From positions 124,001 to 188,000 of the forward strand of contig NZ_JADMVE010000005.1 of NCBI RefSeq assembly GCF_015547515.1: 64,000 nucleotides of DNA, written 5' to 3'. Shown here one piece after another: positions 8,924 to 17,243 of the stretch. This DNA is from Eubacterium sp. 1001713B170207_170306_E7 (GTDB taxonomy: Bacteria; Bacillota; Clostridia; Eubacteriales; Eubacteriaceae). The notes beneath the pieces were generated by a model. The model was not told where the DNA came from. It saw only the letters and a list, made by a program, of their open reading frames with translations, and ran no database searches. Positions within the stretch are counted from its first letter, which is position 1. Each line of letters begins with the position of its first letter. A program made the position numbers and the translations under genes.

Positions 8924-10327
8924 TTAATACCAGTGTTCCTTTGAAATGTACTTTTCAATCAGCGCCTTCTGATCCTGATCCATTTCAGGCATCACGTATT
9001 CCTCCAGGCGCTTCTGATAAGCGGCTTTGGTCCGGCTTTTGATGGTGGGCTGTCCTGCCGCTACCCAGTTTCCGTGGGACAGGCGGTTACAGATATCCGG
9101 CATAAAGTAATCGTTGCGGTACAGCCGGGTGGTTCTTCCGAGGAAATCGCCGCCGGGGCCGGCCTTCTGTATTTTGTTAAACTGCAGGGTTTCCTCTGTT
9201 ACCTCGTAGCCGCGGACAAAACGCTCGATGGACTGGATCATTTCCTCGTCGTAGATGTATTTATCATAGCTGATGGTGTTGACCGAGTCCAGCATGCCGC
9301 AGGACAGGAGCATGACATCCACACCGGACTGGATGGCGGCATAGCCGCTGTTGAAGGATTCGACGCCGGACTGGATATCCATGTCTTTGGCGTCGTTCAT
9401 GAGGCCGCCGGTGCGGACCGGCATACCGTAAAAGTTCGCGAGGGATTTGGCTGTCTGGAAGATCAGCGACTGTTCCGGGCTGCCCATGGTGCCCACAGTA
9501 TAGCGCAGGTCTGAGCCAAGGCCCTGGAGGCCGTAGACCACCGGAACTCCCGGGTTGATGAGCTGTGTCAGCACGACGCCGGCCAGAATTTCGGTGTTTG
9601 CCACCAGAATATGTCCGGCAAGGGTATCGGGAACAGTCAGGCCGCTCATGCCTGCCGAGGTCACAAAGGTCGCCTGTCCCTCTGACGCGTACTTCATCAG
9701 TCCCTCACACATGGCCTGGGAATAGTGAAAGGGTGAAGCCACGTTGATGAGCCCGGATACCACGCAGCGCTTATCGGAGGCATCCAGACCGTAGAAGCGG
9801 CGGACCATCTCCAGGCAGTCTGTGGCACTTTTCCGGCCGTCAACCATGCCCATAAGCGGCTTGTCCAGATACATGAGCGTGGCCGCCATGGCGTAATTGC
9901 TCCGGTCCTCGGGCTTGATCTGAGGCATATCCATGTTGTTGGGATTGCCGATGGTCACCACCCTGCTGCTCTGGTCAAGCTTGGCGAAATTCGCGAAATC
10001 CTCTGGGGTTGGAAAGTGATAGGCATCGTCCTCGTACACGTACATGGGGCCATAGCTGGAGGCATAGATGGGCTTGCCGTCGCCCAGGGTAACCGACCCG
10101 TTCCGCCCGTACCATTCGTAGGTCTTCGGGATGGTCTTAAGCGCCGCGTTCAGCATTTTTTCCTCAATAAAAACCGTCTCTCCGTCAACACGCGCGCCGT
10201 GCTTTTTAAAAACCTCCAGGGCTTCATCACAGTAGAAAACAACACCGGTTTCCTCCAGAAGCCTCAATGAATGTGCGTGGATCAGCTCCAGCTCTTCCTT
10301 TGCCGCAAAATTATAAGATTGTTTCAT
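8924..10327 (-). CDS. MttB-family corrinoid-dependent methyltransferase (non-pyrrolysine)
   Basis: A 467-residue MttB-superfamily protein. It has the family core RTGGLMNDAKDMDIQSGVES and, near the C-terminus, GPGGDFLGRTTRLYRNDYF. There is no in-frame UAG. The open frame extends upstream to 10516, but the ATG at 10327 (MKQSYNF) has GAGGAGGAGAAA immediately before it and gives the normal family length, so it is chosen. It lies 13 bases after the MFS gene and before the BCCT gene in one leftward operon. By family and by the BCCT neighbour it should demethylate a quaternary amine and pass the methyl to a corrinoid protein that is not in this window. Confidence 0.87.
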   Translation of the reverse strand: MKQSYNFAAKEELELIHAHSLRLLEETGVVFYCDEALEVFKKHGARVDGETVFIEEKMLNAALKTIPKTYEWYGRNGSVTLGDGKPIYASSYGPMYVYEDDAYHFPTPEDFANFAKLDQSSRVVTIGNPNNMDMPQIKPEDRSNYAMAATLMYLDKPLMGMVDGRKSATDCLEMVRRFYGLDASDKRCVVSGLINVASPFHYSQAMCEGLMKYASEGQATFVTSAGMSGLTVPDTLAGHILVANTEILAGVVLTQLINPGVPVVYGLQGLGSDLRYTVGTMGSPEQSLIFQTAKSLANFYGMPVRTGGLMNDAKDMDIQSGVESFNSGYAAIQSGVDVMLLSCGMLDSVNTISYDKYIYDEEMIQSIERFVRGYEVTEETLQFNKIQKAGPGGDFLGRTTRLYRNDYFMPDICNRLSHGNWVAAGQPTIKSRTKAAYQKRLEEYVMPEMDQDQKALIEKYISKEHWY

Positions 10328-10340
10328 TTTTTCTCCTCCT

Positions 10341-11675
10341 CTATTCCATATCTGCCGCTGTATTTTCAGCCGGCTTTTCCTTCCTGGACTGCAGCTTTTT
10401 AGCGTAAGCCAGAGTGACGATGGCTGTGATGATCCCCAGGATTCCGCAGCCAATGGCCCAATACCAGATAAAATCATAGCCCGCGTTGCCGTAGGCGTCC
10501 AGCCAGGAGCCGGCAAGCTTGGCGAAGTAAATGTCCGGGGTGTAGCAGATCAGTGAGATGATCCCGGTCGCCACGCCGGTGAGAGACAGCGGAATCCCGA
10601 CCTCGCTCAGGGTTGCGAAATAGATGCCCCGCATCCCGGTATAAACCGTGGCAAACACAAAGGTGACGACAATGCACATCATGGTCGCGTCCTTGGTCAG
10701 AATCATGACAACCGCCATGACGGTGGCCAGCACCAGGTAGATGCCCAGGGTTTTAACCTTTGAGCCGATCTTATCCGCGATGAACCCGATGGCCAGAGTG
10801 GAGAGTCCGGCGATGATGTAATTGCGGATAACCGCAAAGTTGCTGGCCTGCGTTTCCGAAATGCCGAGAATATTGGTGGTGTATGTGCCGAGATAGCCCG
10901 CGCCCGCAGAGGTAAAGGAAAAGCAGAAGAAAATCAGCAGCGCCAGCAGCCAGGTGCCCGGCATTTTCAGAACAGTGACAATACTCTTCATACTGAAGCC
11001 CTCCTGAACCGTCTCGTTGCTCTCCTCCGCCCCGGTAATCTTCCGCGGCACAAGAATAAAAATCAGAATTCCCAGGATGATGAACAGCGCGCCGTTAAAG
11101 AACAGCATCAGCTGCCACTGCTGCCCCAGAACCTGCGGATCGACGCCCGTCCCAGGAAAAATCGCCTTGTTTAAAAGGCCTGCGCCAAAGAAACCGATGG
11201 CTGTCCCGACAATGGCCCGTACAAACTCCGACGTGGAGTACATTCTGCCCTGCTCGGCATCTGTCCCAAGCTTACGGACAACCTTCAGGTAAGCCGACCA
11301 GATGAAAATGCTGGTGCCGATGCCGTAGAGAATATGGATGATCATGATCTCTGTGCTGCCGGGCACAAGGCCGTACCAGAAGGAGGCCAGGCCCATGATG
11401 GCCGCGCCGATGACCAGCAGATTGCGCTCGCTGAACTTGTCTGCCAGAATTCCCCCGACCGGGTAGATCAATACCGAGAAGATCCCAAACCACAGGCCGA
11501 TATCACCGATGAACTCATGGGCGTAGGATTCGGATACAATGGGCTTAAACTGTGTGAAAACAGTGATCATCTGGTCATAGTAATTGTAGCGTAAAAACGG
11601 TACATAGACCATAATACCGCCGAGCAGCGACACCAGCGCCAGGACCACCCATCTCTTTTTTCCAGTTATTTTCAT
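10341..11675 (-). CDS. MFS transporter linked to MttB-family genes
   Basis: A 444-residue major facilitator protein with about twelve helices. LRYNYYDQM near residue 28 ties it to the MFS proteins at 3610-4878 and 17224-18453. A GAGAGGGGG ribosome site precedes the ATG. It lies between the TIM-barrel gene and an MttB gene in one operon, with gaps of 13-21 bases. Together with the BCCT gene the operon encodes two different transporters, which suggests one for the substrate and one for the demethylated product, or two related substrates. That split is inferred. Confidence 0.8.
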   Translation of the reverse strand: MKITGKKRWVVLALVSLLGGIMVYVPFLRYNYYDQMITVFTQFKPIVSESYAHEFIGDIGLWFGIFSVLIYPVGGILADKFSERNLLVIGAAIMGLASFWYGLVPGSTEIMIIHILYGIGTSIFIWSAYLKVVRKLGTDAEQGRMYSTSEFVRAIVGTAIGFFGAGLLNKAIFPGTGVDPQVLGQQWQLMLFFNGALFIILGILIFILVPRKITGAEESNETVQEGFSMKSIVTVLKMPGTWLLALLIFFCFSFTSAGAGYLGTYTTNILGISETQASNFAVIRNYIIAGLSTLAIGFIADKIGSKVKTLGIYLVLATVMAVVMILTKDATMMCIVVTFVFATVYTGMRGIYFATLSEVGIPLSLTGVATGIISLICYTPDIYFAKLAGSWLDAYGNAGYDFIWYWAIGCGILGIITAIVTLAYAKKLQSRKEKPAENTAADME

Positions 11676-11696
11676 AATATTACCCCCTCTCTTGAC

Positions 11697-12611
11697 TTAG
11701 CGTCCGCGGACGCCCAGCTTCAATACATCGCGCAGGTAAGCGATGCTTTTTTTGCAGGCCTCAATTTCCTTTTCACGGGCGACCTCCAGCGTATCCTCCC
11801 CGATCTCGTACTCAACCTCAAAGGTGATGCGTTCCAGAGGCGCCTGCTCTTTGAGCATTTTCAGGATTTTCGCGCAGTCGATATCGCCGTCGCCGATGGC
11901 TACACCGATGGAGTGTGTGCCATCTGGGTCAATGACCAGCTTATTGTCGCAGAAATGGCAGCAGTTCGCATAGGGCGCCATCTTTTCTGCGCAGGCCTCC
12001 GGGCCCTCCAGCACACACAGTGAGTTGATGGTATCCAGGCATGCCCCAATACTCGGATGGTTCAGCTGTTTGACCAGCCAGATCACCTCGTCGGCATAGG
12101 TATCGCAGTGGTTTTCGATGGAAACCTGAAGCCCCAGCTCCTCCATGAGCGGAATGTTTTCTTCAAACGCATGGTAGCGCTTTGCCAGCTGGGCCATGAC
12201 GTCCGGGTGGAAGCAGGTGCCGTACAACGGCTTTGGCCGTTCAATATCCAGGCTGAACTTGACCAGATCTGCGCCCATGGCCTTTGCGTTAACCAGCGCG
12301 TCGCGCACTGTGGAGTTGACGCGCGGGTCGCAGGGGGCGTCAAAGGACACGTTGTATTCCAGGTAAAGCCCGTGGGCCTCGGCGGCGGCCTTTACCTCCG
12401 CCAGGTGCCCCGCGTCCAGGGTTTCCAGATCCACGTTGGTGATGTGGAGACCGTCCAGGCCCCATTCCACGGCCAGGTCCATGAGCTGCATCAGGTTGAT
12501 GGCTTTTTCAAAGGCGTGGGTGGAATCAAAGCCCCAGCTTTCGCCAAGTCCGCTGAGGTGCAGGGTGTAGGTGTGCATCCCTAATTGTAATTGTCGGTCA
12601 TTTGATCTCAT
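11697..12611 (-). CDS. sugar-phosphate isomerase/epimerase-like TIM-barrel protein
   Basis: A 304-residue protein of the xylose-isomerase-like/AP-endonuclease-2 TIM-barrel superfamily. Likely metal ligands are visible in the usual order: Glu in VSIENHCD, Asp in ACLDTINS, His in CCHFCDNK, and Glu in FEVEYEIG. Such enzymes isomerise or epimerise sugars, keto acids or related hydroxy compounds with a divalent metal. It is cotranscribed between an MttB gene and an MFS gene, which is an unexpected place for a sugar enzyme. It might process the carbon skeleton of the amine or a hydroxylated betaine; no specific reaction can be assigned. Confidence 0.75.
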   Translation of the reverse strand: MRSNDRQLQLGMHTYTLHLSGLGESWGFDSTHAFEKAINLMQLMDLAVEWGLDGLHITNVDLETLDAGHLAEVKAAAEAHGLYLEYNVSFDAPCDPRVNSTVRDALVNAKAMGADLVKFSLDIERPKPLYGTCFHPDVMAQLAKRYHAFEENIPLMEELGLQVSIENHCDTYADEVIWLVKQLNHPSIGACLDTINSLCVLEGPEACAEKMAPYANCCHFCDNKLVIDPDGTHSIGVAIGDGDIDCAKILKMLKEQAPLERITFEVEYEIGEDTLEVAREKEIEACKKSIAYLRDVLKLGVRGR

Positions 12612-12626
12612 ATTTTTACGCTCCTT

Positions 12627-14090
12627 TTATAAATCGTATTTGTAGCCTTTTGGCAGGTATTCGTTCAACAGCTTTTTCTGGGTTGTGGTGACATCCGGCA
12701 GCTCGTAGCTTTCAAGACGCTCGTTGACGACCTTGCGGGCGCGGGCGGCCAGGTTGCCGTTCTTTTCAATAACATCTGCCGGGGAACCGCCTTCACGGAT
12801 AAAGATGTTTGGGAAGTAGTTTTCCCTGCGGTAATCCTTTGGCGTACGGCCCTTTAAGAAATTGCCGCGCGGGCCGGTCTTTGCGATAAGGTCAAAATAC
12901 AGCTTGTCCTCGGTGATGTCCAGTCCCTCGTTAAGACGTTTCAAATAAGCGATGTTTTCCTCATCCAAAACAAAGTTCTCAAGAGAGCCCAGATTATAGC
13001 CGCCGTAAGCGCCGGCCGCGTTCAGGATAAAATCGGTTTTGCCGAGCATGCCGGTCATAAGGGTCATCATGGATTCCGCGCCGCACTGGAAATCCAGGTC
13101 AACGGCAGTGGTGGCGGATACACCGGAGCGCACCGGCAGATTGTAGTAACGGCCCATGGCGACCAGGCCCATCTGCATGAGCACCGCTTCCGGCGCACCG
13201 GTGGCCAGCTGCACGTTGCGCATATCGGTGGGTGAGGTAACCGAGCCGTAAACCGCGCCCACGCCCGGGCTGATGAGCTGTGTCAGCACAATGCCGGCCA
13301 GGATGTTGGCGTTGTCCTGCACAATGGCGCTGGCCAGCGTCGGCGGGCAGGTCAAGTTGGTCATGGAGCAGGAGATAATGATCACCGGCTGGTTTTCAAT
13401 CACCGCGCCCACAATGGTGTCAACGACCTCTGCGCCGATGGCCAGCGGCGAGAGCACACAGCAGTTGGACATGGTCACCGGCTTATCCCAGATGTCGTAA
13501 AACTCGCGGTGCAGCTTGACCAGCTTCCGGTTTGCTTCGACCAGGGAGCCTTTTTTGTAATTGATGGGAGTGATGGTGTTGCCCTGATAAATGGGCTTCT
13601 GACAGTATTTGAGCCCCATGGCTACCTGCGGGGTGTGGAAGTCATCGCCGGATTTATCCAGGTCGTCGGTATTCTGGCAGGAGTGGGTCGGCATGCTGAT
13701 CACCTTGCTGGTCTCCTGGAGAATATAGTACTGCTCAACGTCCTTTAAATTGGCCGGGCGGTAGGTATTGTTCTCAAAATCCTGTATGGTCGTGGGGGCA
13801 ACTGGTCCGGCGCAGATGGTCGGCGCGCTTTCGCCAAGGGTCAGCTTGCCAGACGGGCTGTAAATATCAAATTCCTTTGGCACTGTGGAAAGGCCTTTCT
13901 TTAAAAGGGCTTCGTCGATGAAAATTTTGTGCCCCTCAACGCGGGCGCCGTTCTTTGCGAACACCTCTGCGGCATAGTCGCTCTCGATGACCACGCCGAC
14001 CTCGGATAAAATTTTCAGGGTATATTCGTGGATCAGTTCAATTTCGTCTTTTGTGATATATTTTTCATATAAATTACGGTTTGGGTACAT
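12627..14090 (-). CDS. MttB-family corrinoid-dependent methyltransferase (non-pyrrolysine)
   Basis: A 487-residue MttB-superfamily protein and the first gene of the operon. The core region reads RSGVSATTAVDLDFQCGAES, which departs from the RxGG..(S/D)AK pattern of the other three paralogs and may mark a different substrate. The C-terminal GPRGNFLKGRTPKDYRRE is conserved. There is no in-frame UAG. The ATG at 14090 (MYPNRN) has GGAGGAGAACT ahead of it; the frame stays open upstream to 14111. A sigma-54 promoter lies 110 bases upstream and a divergent sigma-54 activator gene follows, so expression is probably switched on by substrate through that activator. Confidence 0.86.
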   Translation of the reverse strand: MYPNRNLYEKYITKDEIELIHEYTLKILSEVGVVIESDYAAEVFAKNGARVEGHKIFIDEALLKKGLSTVPKEFDIYSPSGKLTLGESAPTICAGPVAPTTIQDFENNTYRPANLKDVEQYYILQETSKVISMPTHSCQNTDDLDKSGDDFHTPQVAMGLKYCQKPIYQGNTITPINYKKGSLVEANRKLVKLHREFYDIWDKPVTMSNCCVLSPLAIGAEVVDTIVGAVIENQPVIIISCSMTNLTCPPTLASAIVQDNANILAGIVLTQLISPGVGAVYGSVTSPTDMRNVQLATGAPEAVLMQMGLVAMGRYYNLPVRSGVSATTAVDLDFQCGAESMMTLMTGMLGKTDFILNAAGAYGGYNLGSLENFVLDEENIAYLKRLNEGLDITEDKLYFDLIAKTGPRGNFLKGRTPKDYRRENYFPNIFIREGGSPADVIEKNGNLAARARKVVNERLESYELPDVTTTQKKLLNEYLPKGYKYDL

Positions 14091-14200
14091 AGTTCTCCTC
14101 CAGTTTTTCATATCATAGGCATTTTTCTGTGATTACATTTGATTCCAGCATTCTGCAGATTGCGGAAGTATCGGCTTTCCGATTCATGCCGTTTAATAAC

Positions 14201-14216
14201 GCAAGACCTGTGCCAA
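14201..14216 (-). promoter_or_regulatory. sigma-54 promoter of the mttB-TIM-MFS-mttB-BCCT operon
   Basis: On the minus strand the site reads TTGGCAC, five bases, TTGC (14216 down to 14201). This matches the -24/-12 consensus TGGCAC-N5-TTGC exactly. It lies in the 300-base gap between the operon and a divergent sigma-54 activator gene. The rest of this gap holds an inverted repeat (14264-14283), a sigma-A promoter for the activator and no coding sequence. Confidence 0.82.
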
Positions 14217-14263
14217 TTTTAAAAAAGACCCAAACACGCCATTTTCAACCAAAACAGCGCCGC

Positions 14264-14283
14264 CAGTTAATCATTTTTAACTG
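14264..14283. promoter_or_regulatory. inverted repeat, candidate upstream activating site
   Basis: CAGTTAA, six bases, TTAACTG. It lies about 50-80 bases upstream of the sigma-54 promoter, a usual position for an enhancer-binding protein. Confidence 0.45.
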
Positions 14284-14341
14284 TCTATACTCTGTGATAT
14301 CAAACAATTTATGCAAAAATGACTATTTTTTCGGAAATCGC

Positions 14342-14370
14342 TTGTTTTTCATAAAGAATCCCGGTATACT
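14342..14370 (+). promoter_or_regulatory. sigma-A promoter for the first sigma-54 activator
   Basis: TTGTTT (14342-14347), 17 bases, TATACT (14365-14370), 20 bases before the ATG at 14391. Confidence 0.55.
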
Positions 14371-14390
14371 AGGGGAAAGGCGGTGATTTT

Positions 14391-15782
14391 ATGAACAATC
14401 CATTTCAGCACAGCGAAGATTATATGCACTATCTGATGTCGCTTCCAAAGGAGCTCTATATCAAAATTCTGGAAAATCTTTTTCTGGGCGTTTTTGTCAG
14501 CGACCAGAACGGGAAAACCATCTATGTGAACCCGGCCATCTCCAGGCATTACGGCAGACTGCCCGAGGATCTGGTGGGGGACAGCGACTGGGGAAAGTGG
14601 GAGGGCGTCGTCTACCCGCCAGCCTACAGAAATATGCTGGTCGCGAAAAGACCCCTGATTTACAGGCAGAAAAACATGCTGTCGCGCAATTACATGGAAA
14701 TCATTGACACGCCCGTCATGAAGGAAGATCATCCCGACGATATTGACTTTACCGTCTACGTGATTCAGGAAAATTTTTCGGATGTGGACTTTGACGCTGA
14801 CGCCAAGCTCATGGAAAAGCCTGAAAAAGTAAAAAAGCGCCAGCGGCGCAACATCGTGGGGGAAAGCCATGCTTTCCTGAAGCGGATCGTGGAGCTGGAG
14901 CGGATCGCGAAGTCAGACATGTCCATCCTGCTGCTGGGGGAAAGCGGCACCGGCAAAACCCTCATCGCCGAGTATATCCACCAGTGCAGCGACCGCGGCT
15001 TCGGCCCCTTCATGTCCATCAACTGCGGGGCCATCCCCGACAATCTGCTGGAAAGCGAGCTCTTCGGCTATGCCTCCGGCTCCTTTACCGGCGCCAGCAC
15101 CCGCGGGAAAAAGGGCCTGCTGGAATCCGCCGACAAGGGCACCGTGTTCCTTGACGAAATCGGCGACCTGCCCCTGAACCTTCAGGTAAAGCTCCTGCAC
15201 GCCATCGAGAGCAAATCCTTCCTGCCGGTGGGCGGCACCACCCCCGTCCATGTGGATGTGCGCATCATCTCCGCCACCAATAAGGATTTAAAGACCGCCA
15301 TCGCGGAAAAAAACTTCCGGGAGGACCTCTACTGGCGTATCGGCTCCTTCATCAGCTATATCCCGCCCCTCAGAGAACGCAAGGAGGACATCATTCCCCT
15401 TTCACTCCACTATCTGAAAAAACAAAATCTAAAGCACGGCACCAACAAGGTTTTTTATTCCCTGACCCTGCTCGCCCTGGTCAATTATGACTGGCCCGGC
15501 AATATCCGGGAGCTTAAAAACGTCATTGAGCGCATGTACGTCTTAACCAGCGGCTCTATTATCTACGAGAGCAAGGTGCCCGAGGAAATCCGCATGCACG
15601 TTCCCCAGACCGACGATAAATTTTATTATTCCTACGACCAGCTCCTGGACCAGATCAAAAGCTACATTATCCAGGACTGCTACAGCCGCAGGAAAACCTC
15701 TGTCGGCGTGGCCGAGGAGCTGGGCATCACCCAGTCAAAGGCCAGCCGGCTGATACGGAAATACTGTGTTAAGGAGGAATAG
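14391..15782 (+). CDS. sigma-54-dependent activator (PAS, AAA+, HTH)
   Basis: A 463-residue bacterial enhancer-binding protein. A PAS-like sensor covers about residues 20-125 (ENLFLGVFVSDQNGKTIYVN), followed by a basic linker and an AAA+ domain. Walker A is GESGTGKT at 183-190. The sigma-54 contact loop is GSFTGA at 230-235 (consensus GAFTGA). Walker B is GTVFLDEIGD at 250-259, and NWPGNIRELKN-like residues mark the domain end. A helix-turn-helix covers about 430-460. It is divergent from the mttB operon with its sigma-54 promoter, so it most likely activates that operon when the PAS domain senses the amine or an intermediate. The second activator starts 2 bases after its stop. Confidence 0.9.
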   Translation: MNNPFQHSEDYMHYLMSLPKELYIKILENLFLGVFVSDQNGKTIYVNPAISRHYGRLPEDLVGDSDWGKWEGVVYPPAYRNMLVAKRPLIYRQKNMLSRNYMEIIDTPVMKEDHPDDIDFTVYVIQENFSDVDFDADAKLMEKPEKVKKRQRRNIVGESHAFLKRIVELERIAKSDMSILLLGESGTGKTLIAEYIHQCSDRGFGPFMSINCGAIPDNLLESELFGYASGSFTGASTRGKKGLLESADKGTVFLDEIGDLPLNLQVKLLHAIESKSFLPVGGTTPVHVDVRIISATNKDLKTAIAEKNFREDLYWRIGSFISYIPPLRERKEDIIPLSLHYLKKQNLKHGTNKVFYSLTLLALVNYDWPGNIRELKNVIERMYVLTSGSIIYESKVPEEIRMHVPQTDDKFYYSYDQLLDQIKSYIIQDCYSRRKTSVGVAEELGITQSKASRLIRKYCVKEE

Positions 15783-15784
15783 AC

Positions 15785-17227
15785 ATGGAACAGGATTTAA
15801 AAGCGCTGCGCCCGCTGAGCATCGGGGATCTGGAGCGCATCACGGACATGGCCGTCATGATTCTGGACGCCGCGGGCAGGATCATCTGCTATTCAAAGGG
15901 CTGTGAAAAAATCGAGGCGCTGCGGCGCGAGGATGTTATTGGCAAAAGCCCCGAGTCCCTTTACAACCCCCAGCAGTTCCCCAACCTCACCCGACCAAAG
16001 CGCTCCATGGTGCTCGACACGCTGAAAACTGGAAAAGTCTACCGGGAAACACTGGACTATTACACCACCGTCGGCGGCAATGAGGCCAATATTCTGTGCA
16101 GCACCTATCCCATCTACGGAAAAAACGGTCAAATCGACTACGCCCTGTGTATTTACCGTGAGGTCTCGGATTATCTGGAAATGATCGCCGAGGGCAATAA
16201 AAAGCAAAGCGACCGCCAGGCCTCCTCCCAGTATCTGCCAAATGGCACCCAGCACACCTTTGACCATGTGGTCGGCAGCAGCCCGATGCTTCAAAAGGCC
16301 GTCTACCGTGGAAAAATCGCAGCCAAGACCGACGCTCCGGTACTTATCTGGGGCGAGACCGGCACCGGCAAGGAGGTTTTTGCCCAGAGCATTCACAATT
16401 ACAGCGCCTTTTCGTCCTGCCCCTTCGTGGCCGTAAACTGCAGCGCCATCCCGGAAGCTTTGCTTGAGAGTACCCTCTTTGGCACCTGCAAGGGCTCGTA
16501 TACCGGGGCGGTCAACCGCAGGGGATTGTTGGAAGAGGCCGAAAACGGTACTTTATTTTTGGATGAGCTCAACGCCATGGACATCGGACTTCAATCAAAG
16601 CTGCTGCGGGTTCTGGAAACCGGGCGTTTCCGCGCCGTGGGCGGCCAGGAGGAAAAGCCGTGCAAATGCCGGATTATCAGCGCCATCAACGAGGAGCCTT
16701 TTCAGGCCATTGAAAACAACCACTTAAGGGCAGACCTGTATTACCGTCTGGCGGTTTTCTCCCTTGAGCTGCCGCCGCTGATCAAGCGCCGGGAGGATAT
16801 TGCCGAAACGGCCGAGTTCTTTATCGGCGCCATGGCACCAGTGCTTGGGAAAAAGGTCACCCGTCTGTCCGCCGCGGTAAAACAGATCTTTGAATGCCAC
16901 AGCTGGCCCGGCAATGTCCGTGAGCTGCGGCATATTATTACCCAGGCCATCTACTTCGCGGAAAAGGACGAGCCCTTTATCAAACCCCACCACCTGCCCG
17001 AGTACCTGCTCAAGACAAAGACCGTGCCGCCGTCACCGGAGCCGCCGGACACCGGCGGGGAGGAATCGCTGGCCCGGCTGATGAACGCCTACGAAGCAAA
17101 AATCATCGAGCGCGCGCTCGAGAAAAACGGCCACAATATCAGCCAGGCCGCCAGACAGCTTCATATCTCCCGGACAAACCTGCACAATAAAATTAAAAAG
17201 TATCAACTGGAAAAAGCTGAGGGCTAG
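15785..17227 (+). CDS. sigma-54-dependent activator (PAS, AAA+, Fis-type HTH)
   Basis: A 480-residue enhancer-binding protein, translationally coupled to the preceding activator. A PAS domain covers about residues 15-130 (MAVMILDAAGRIICYSKGCE). The AAA+ domain has Walker A GETGTGKE near 190, the sigma-54 loop GSYTGA near 237 and Walker B GTLFLDELNA near 257. The C-terminus is a Fis-type helix-turn-helix (NISQAARQLHISRTNLHNKI). Its stop overlaps the stop of the convergent MFS gene by sharing CTAG. It is a good candidate activator for the second sigma-54 unit (mttB-MFS, promoter near 19950), while the first activator serves the larger operon; this pairing is inferred. Confidence 0.89.
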   Translation: MEQDLKALRPLSIGDLERITDMAVMILDAAGRIICYSKGCEKIEALRREDVIGKSPESLYNPQQFPNLTRPKRSMVLDTLKTGKVYRETLDYYTTVGGNEANILCSTYPIYGKNGQIDYALCIYREVSDYLEMIAEGNKKQSDRQASSQYLPNGTQHTFDHVVGSSPMLQKAVYRGKIAAKTDAPVLIWGETGTGKEVFAQSIHNYSAFSSCPFVAVNCSAIPEALLESTLFGTCKGSYTGAVNRRGLLEEAENGTLFLDELNAMDIGLQSKLLRVLETGRFRAVGGQEEKPCKCRIISAINEEPFQAIENNHLRADLYYRLAVFSLELPPLIKRREDIAETAEFFIGAMAPVLGKKVTRLSAAVKQIFECHSWPGNVRELRHIITQAIYFAEKDEPFIKPHHLPEYLLKTKTVPPSPEPPDTGGEESLARLMNAYEAKIIERALEKNGHNISQAARQLHISRTNLHNKIKKYQLEKAEG

Positions 17228-17243
17228 ATGCTCTCAGCTTTTT
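17211..17243. terminator. bidirectional terminator inside the overlapping gene ends
   Basis: AAAAAGCTGAG (17211-17221) pairs with CTCAGCTTTTT (17233-17243) around an 11-base loop that contains the shared stop codons (CTAG at 17224-17227). Its A-tract and T-tract serve both strands. Confidence 0.8.

Noticed and set aside
12057-12584. Long open frame on the plus strand inside the TIM-barrel gene
   Set aside because: It is antisense to a well-supported gene, has no ribosome site and gives no family-like protein. Similar long antisense frames at 40532-41260 and 60275-61219 are explained by codon bias of the real genes.
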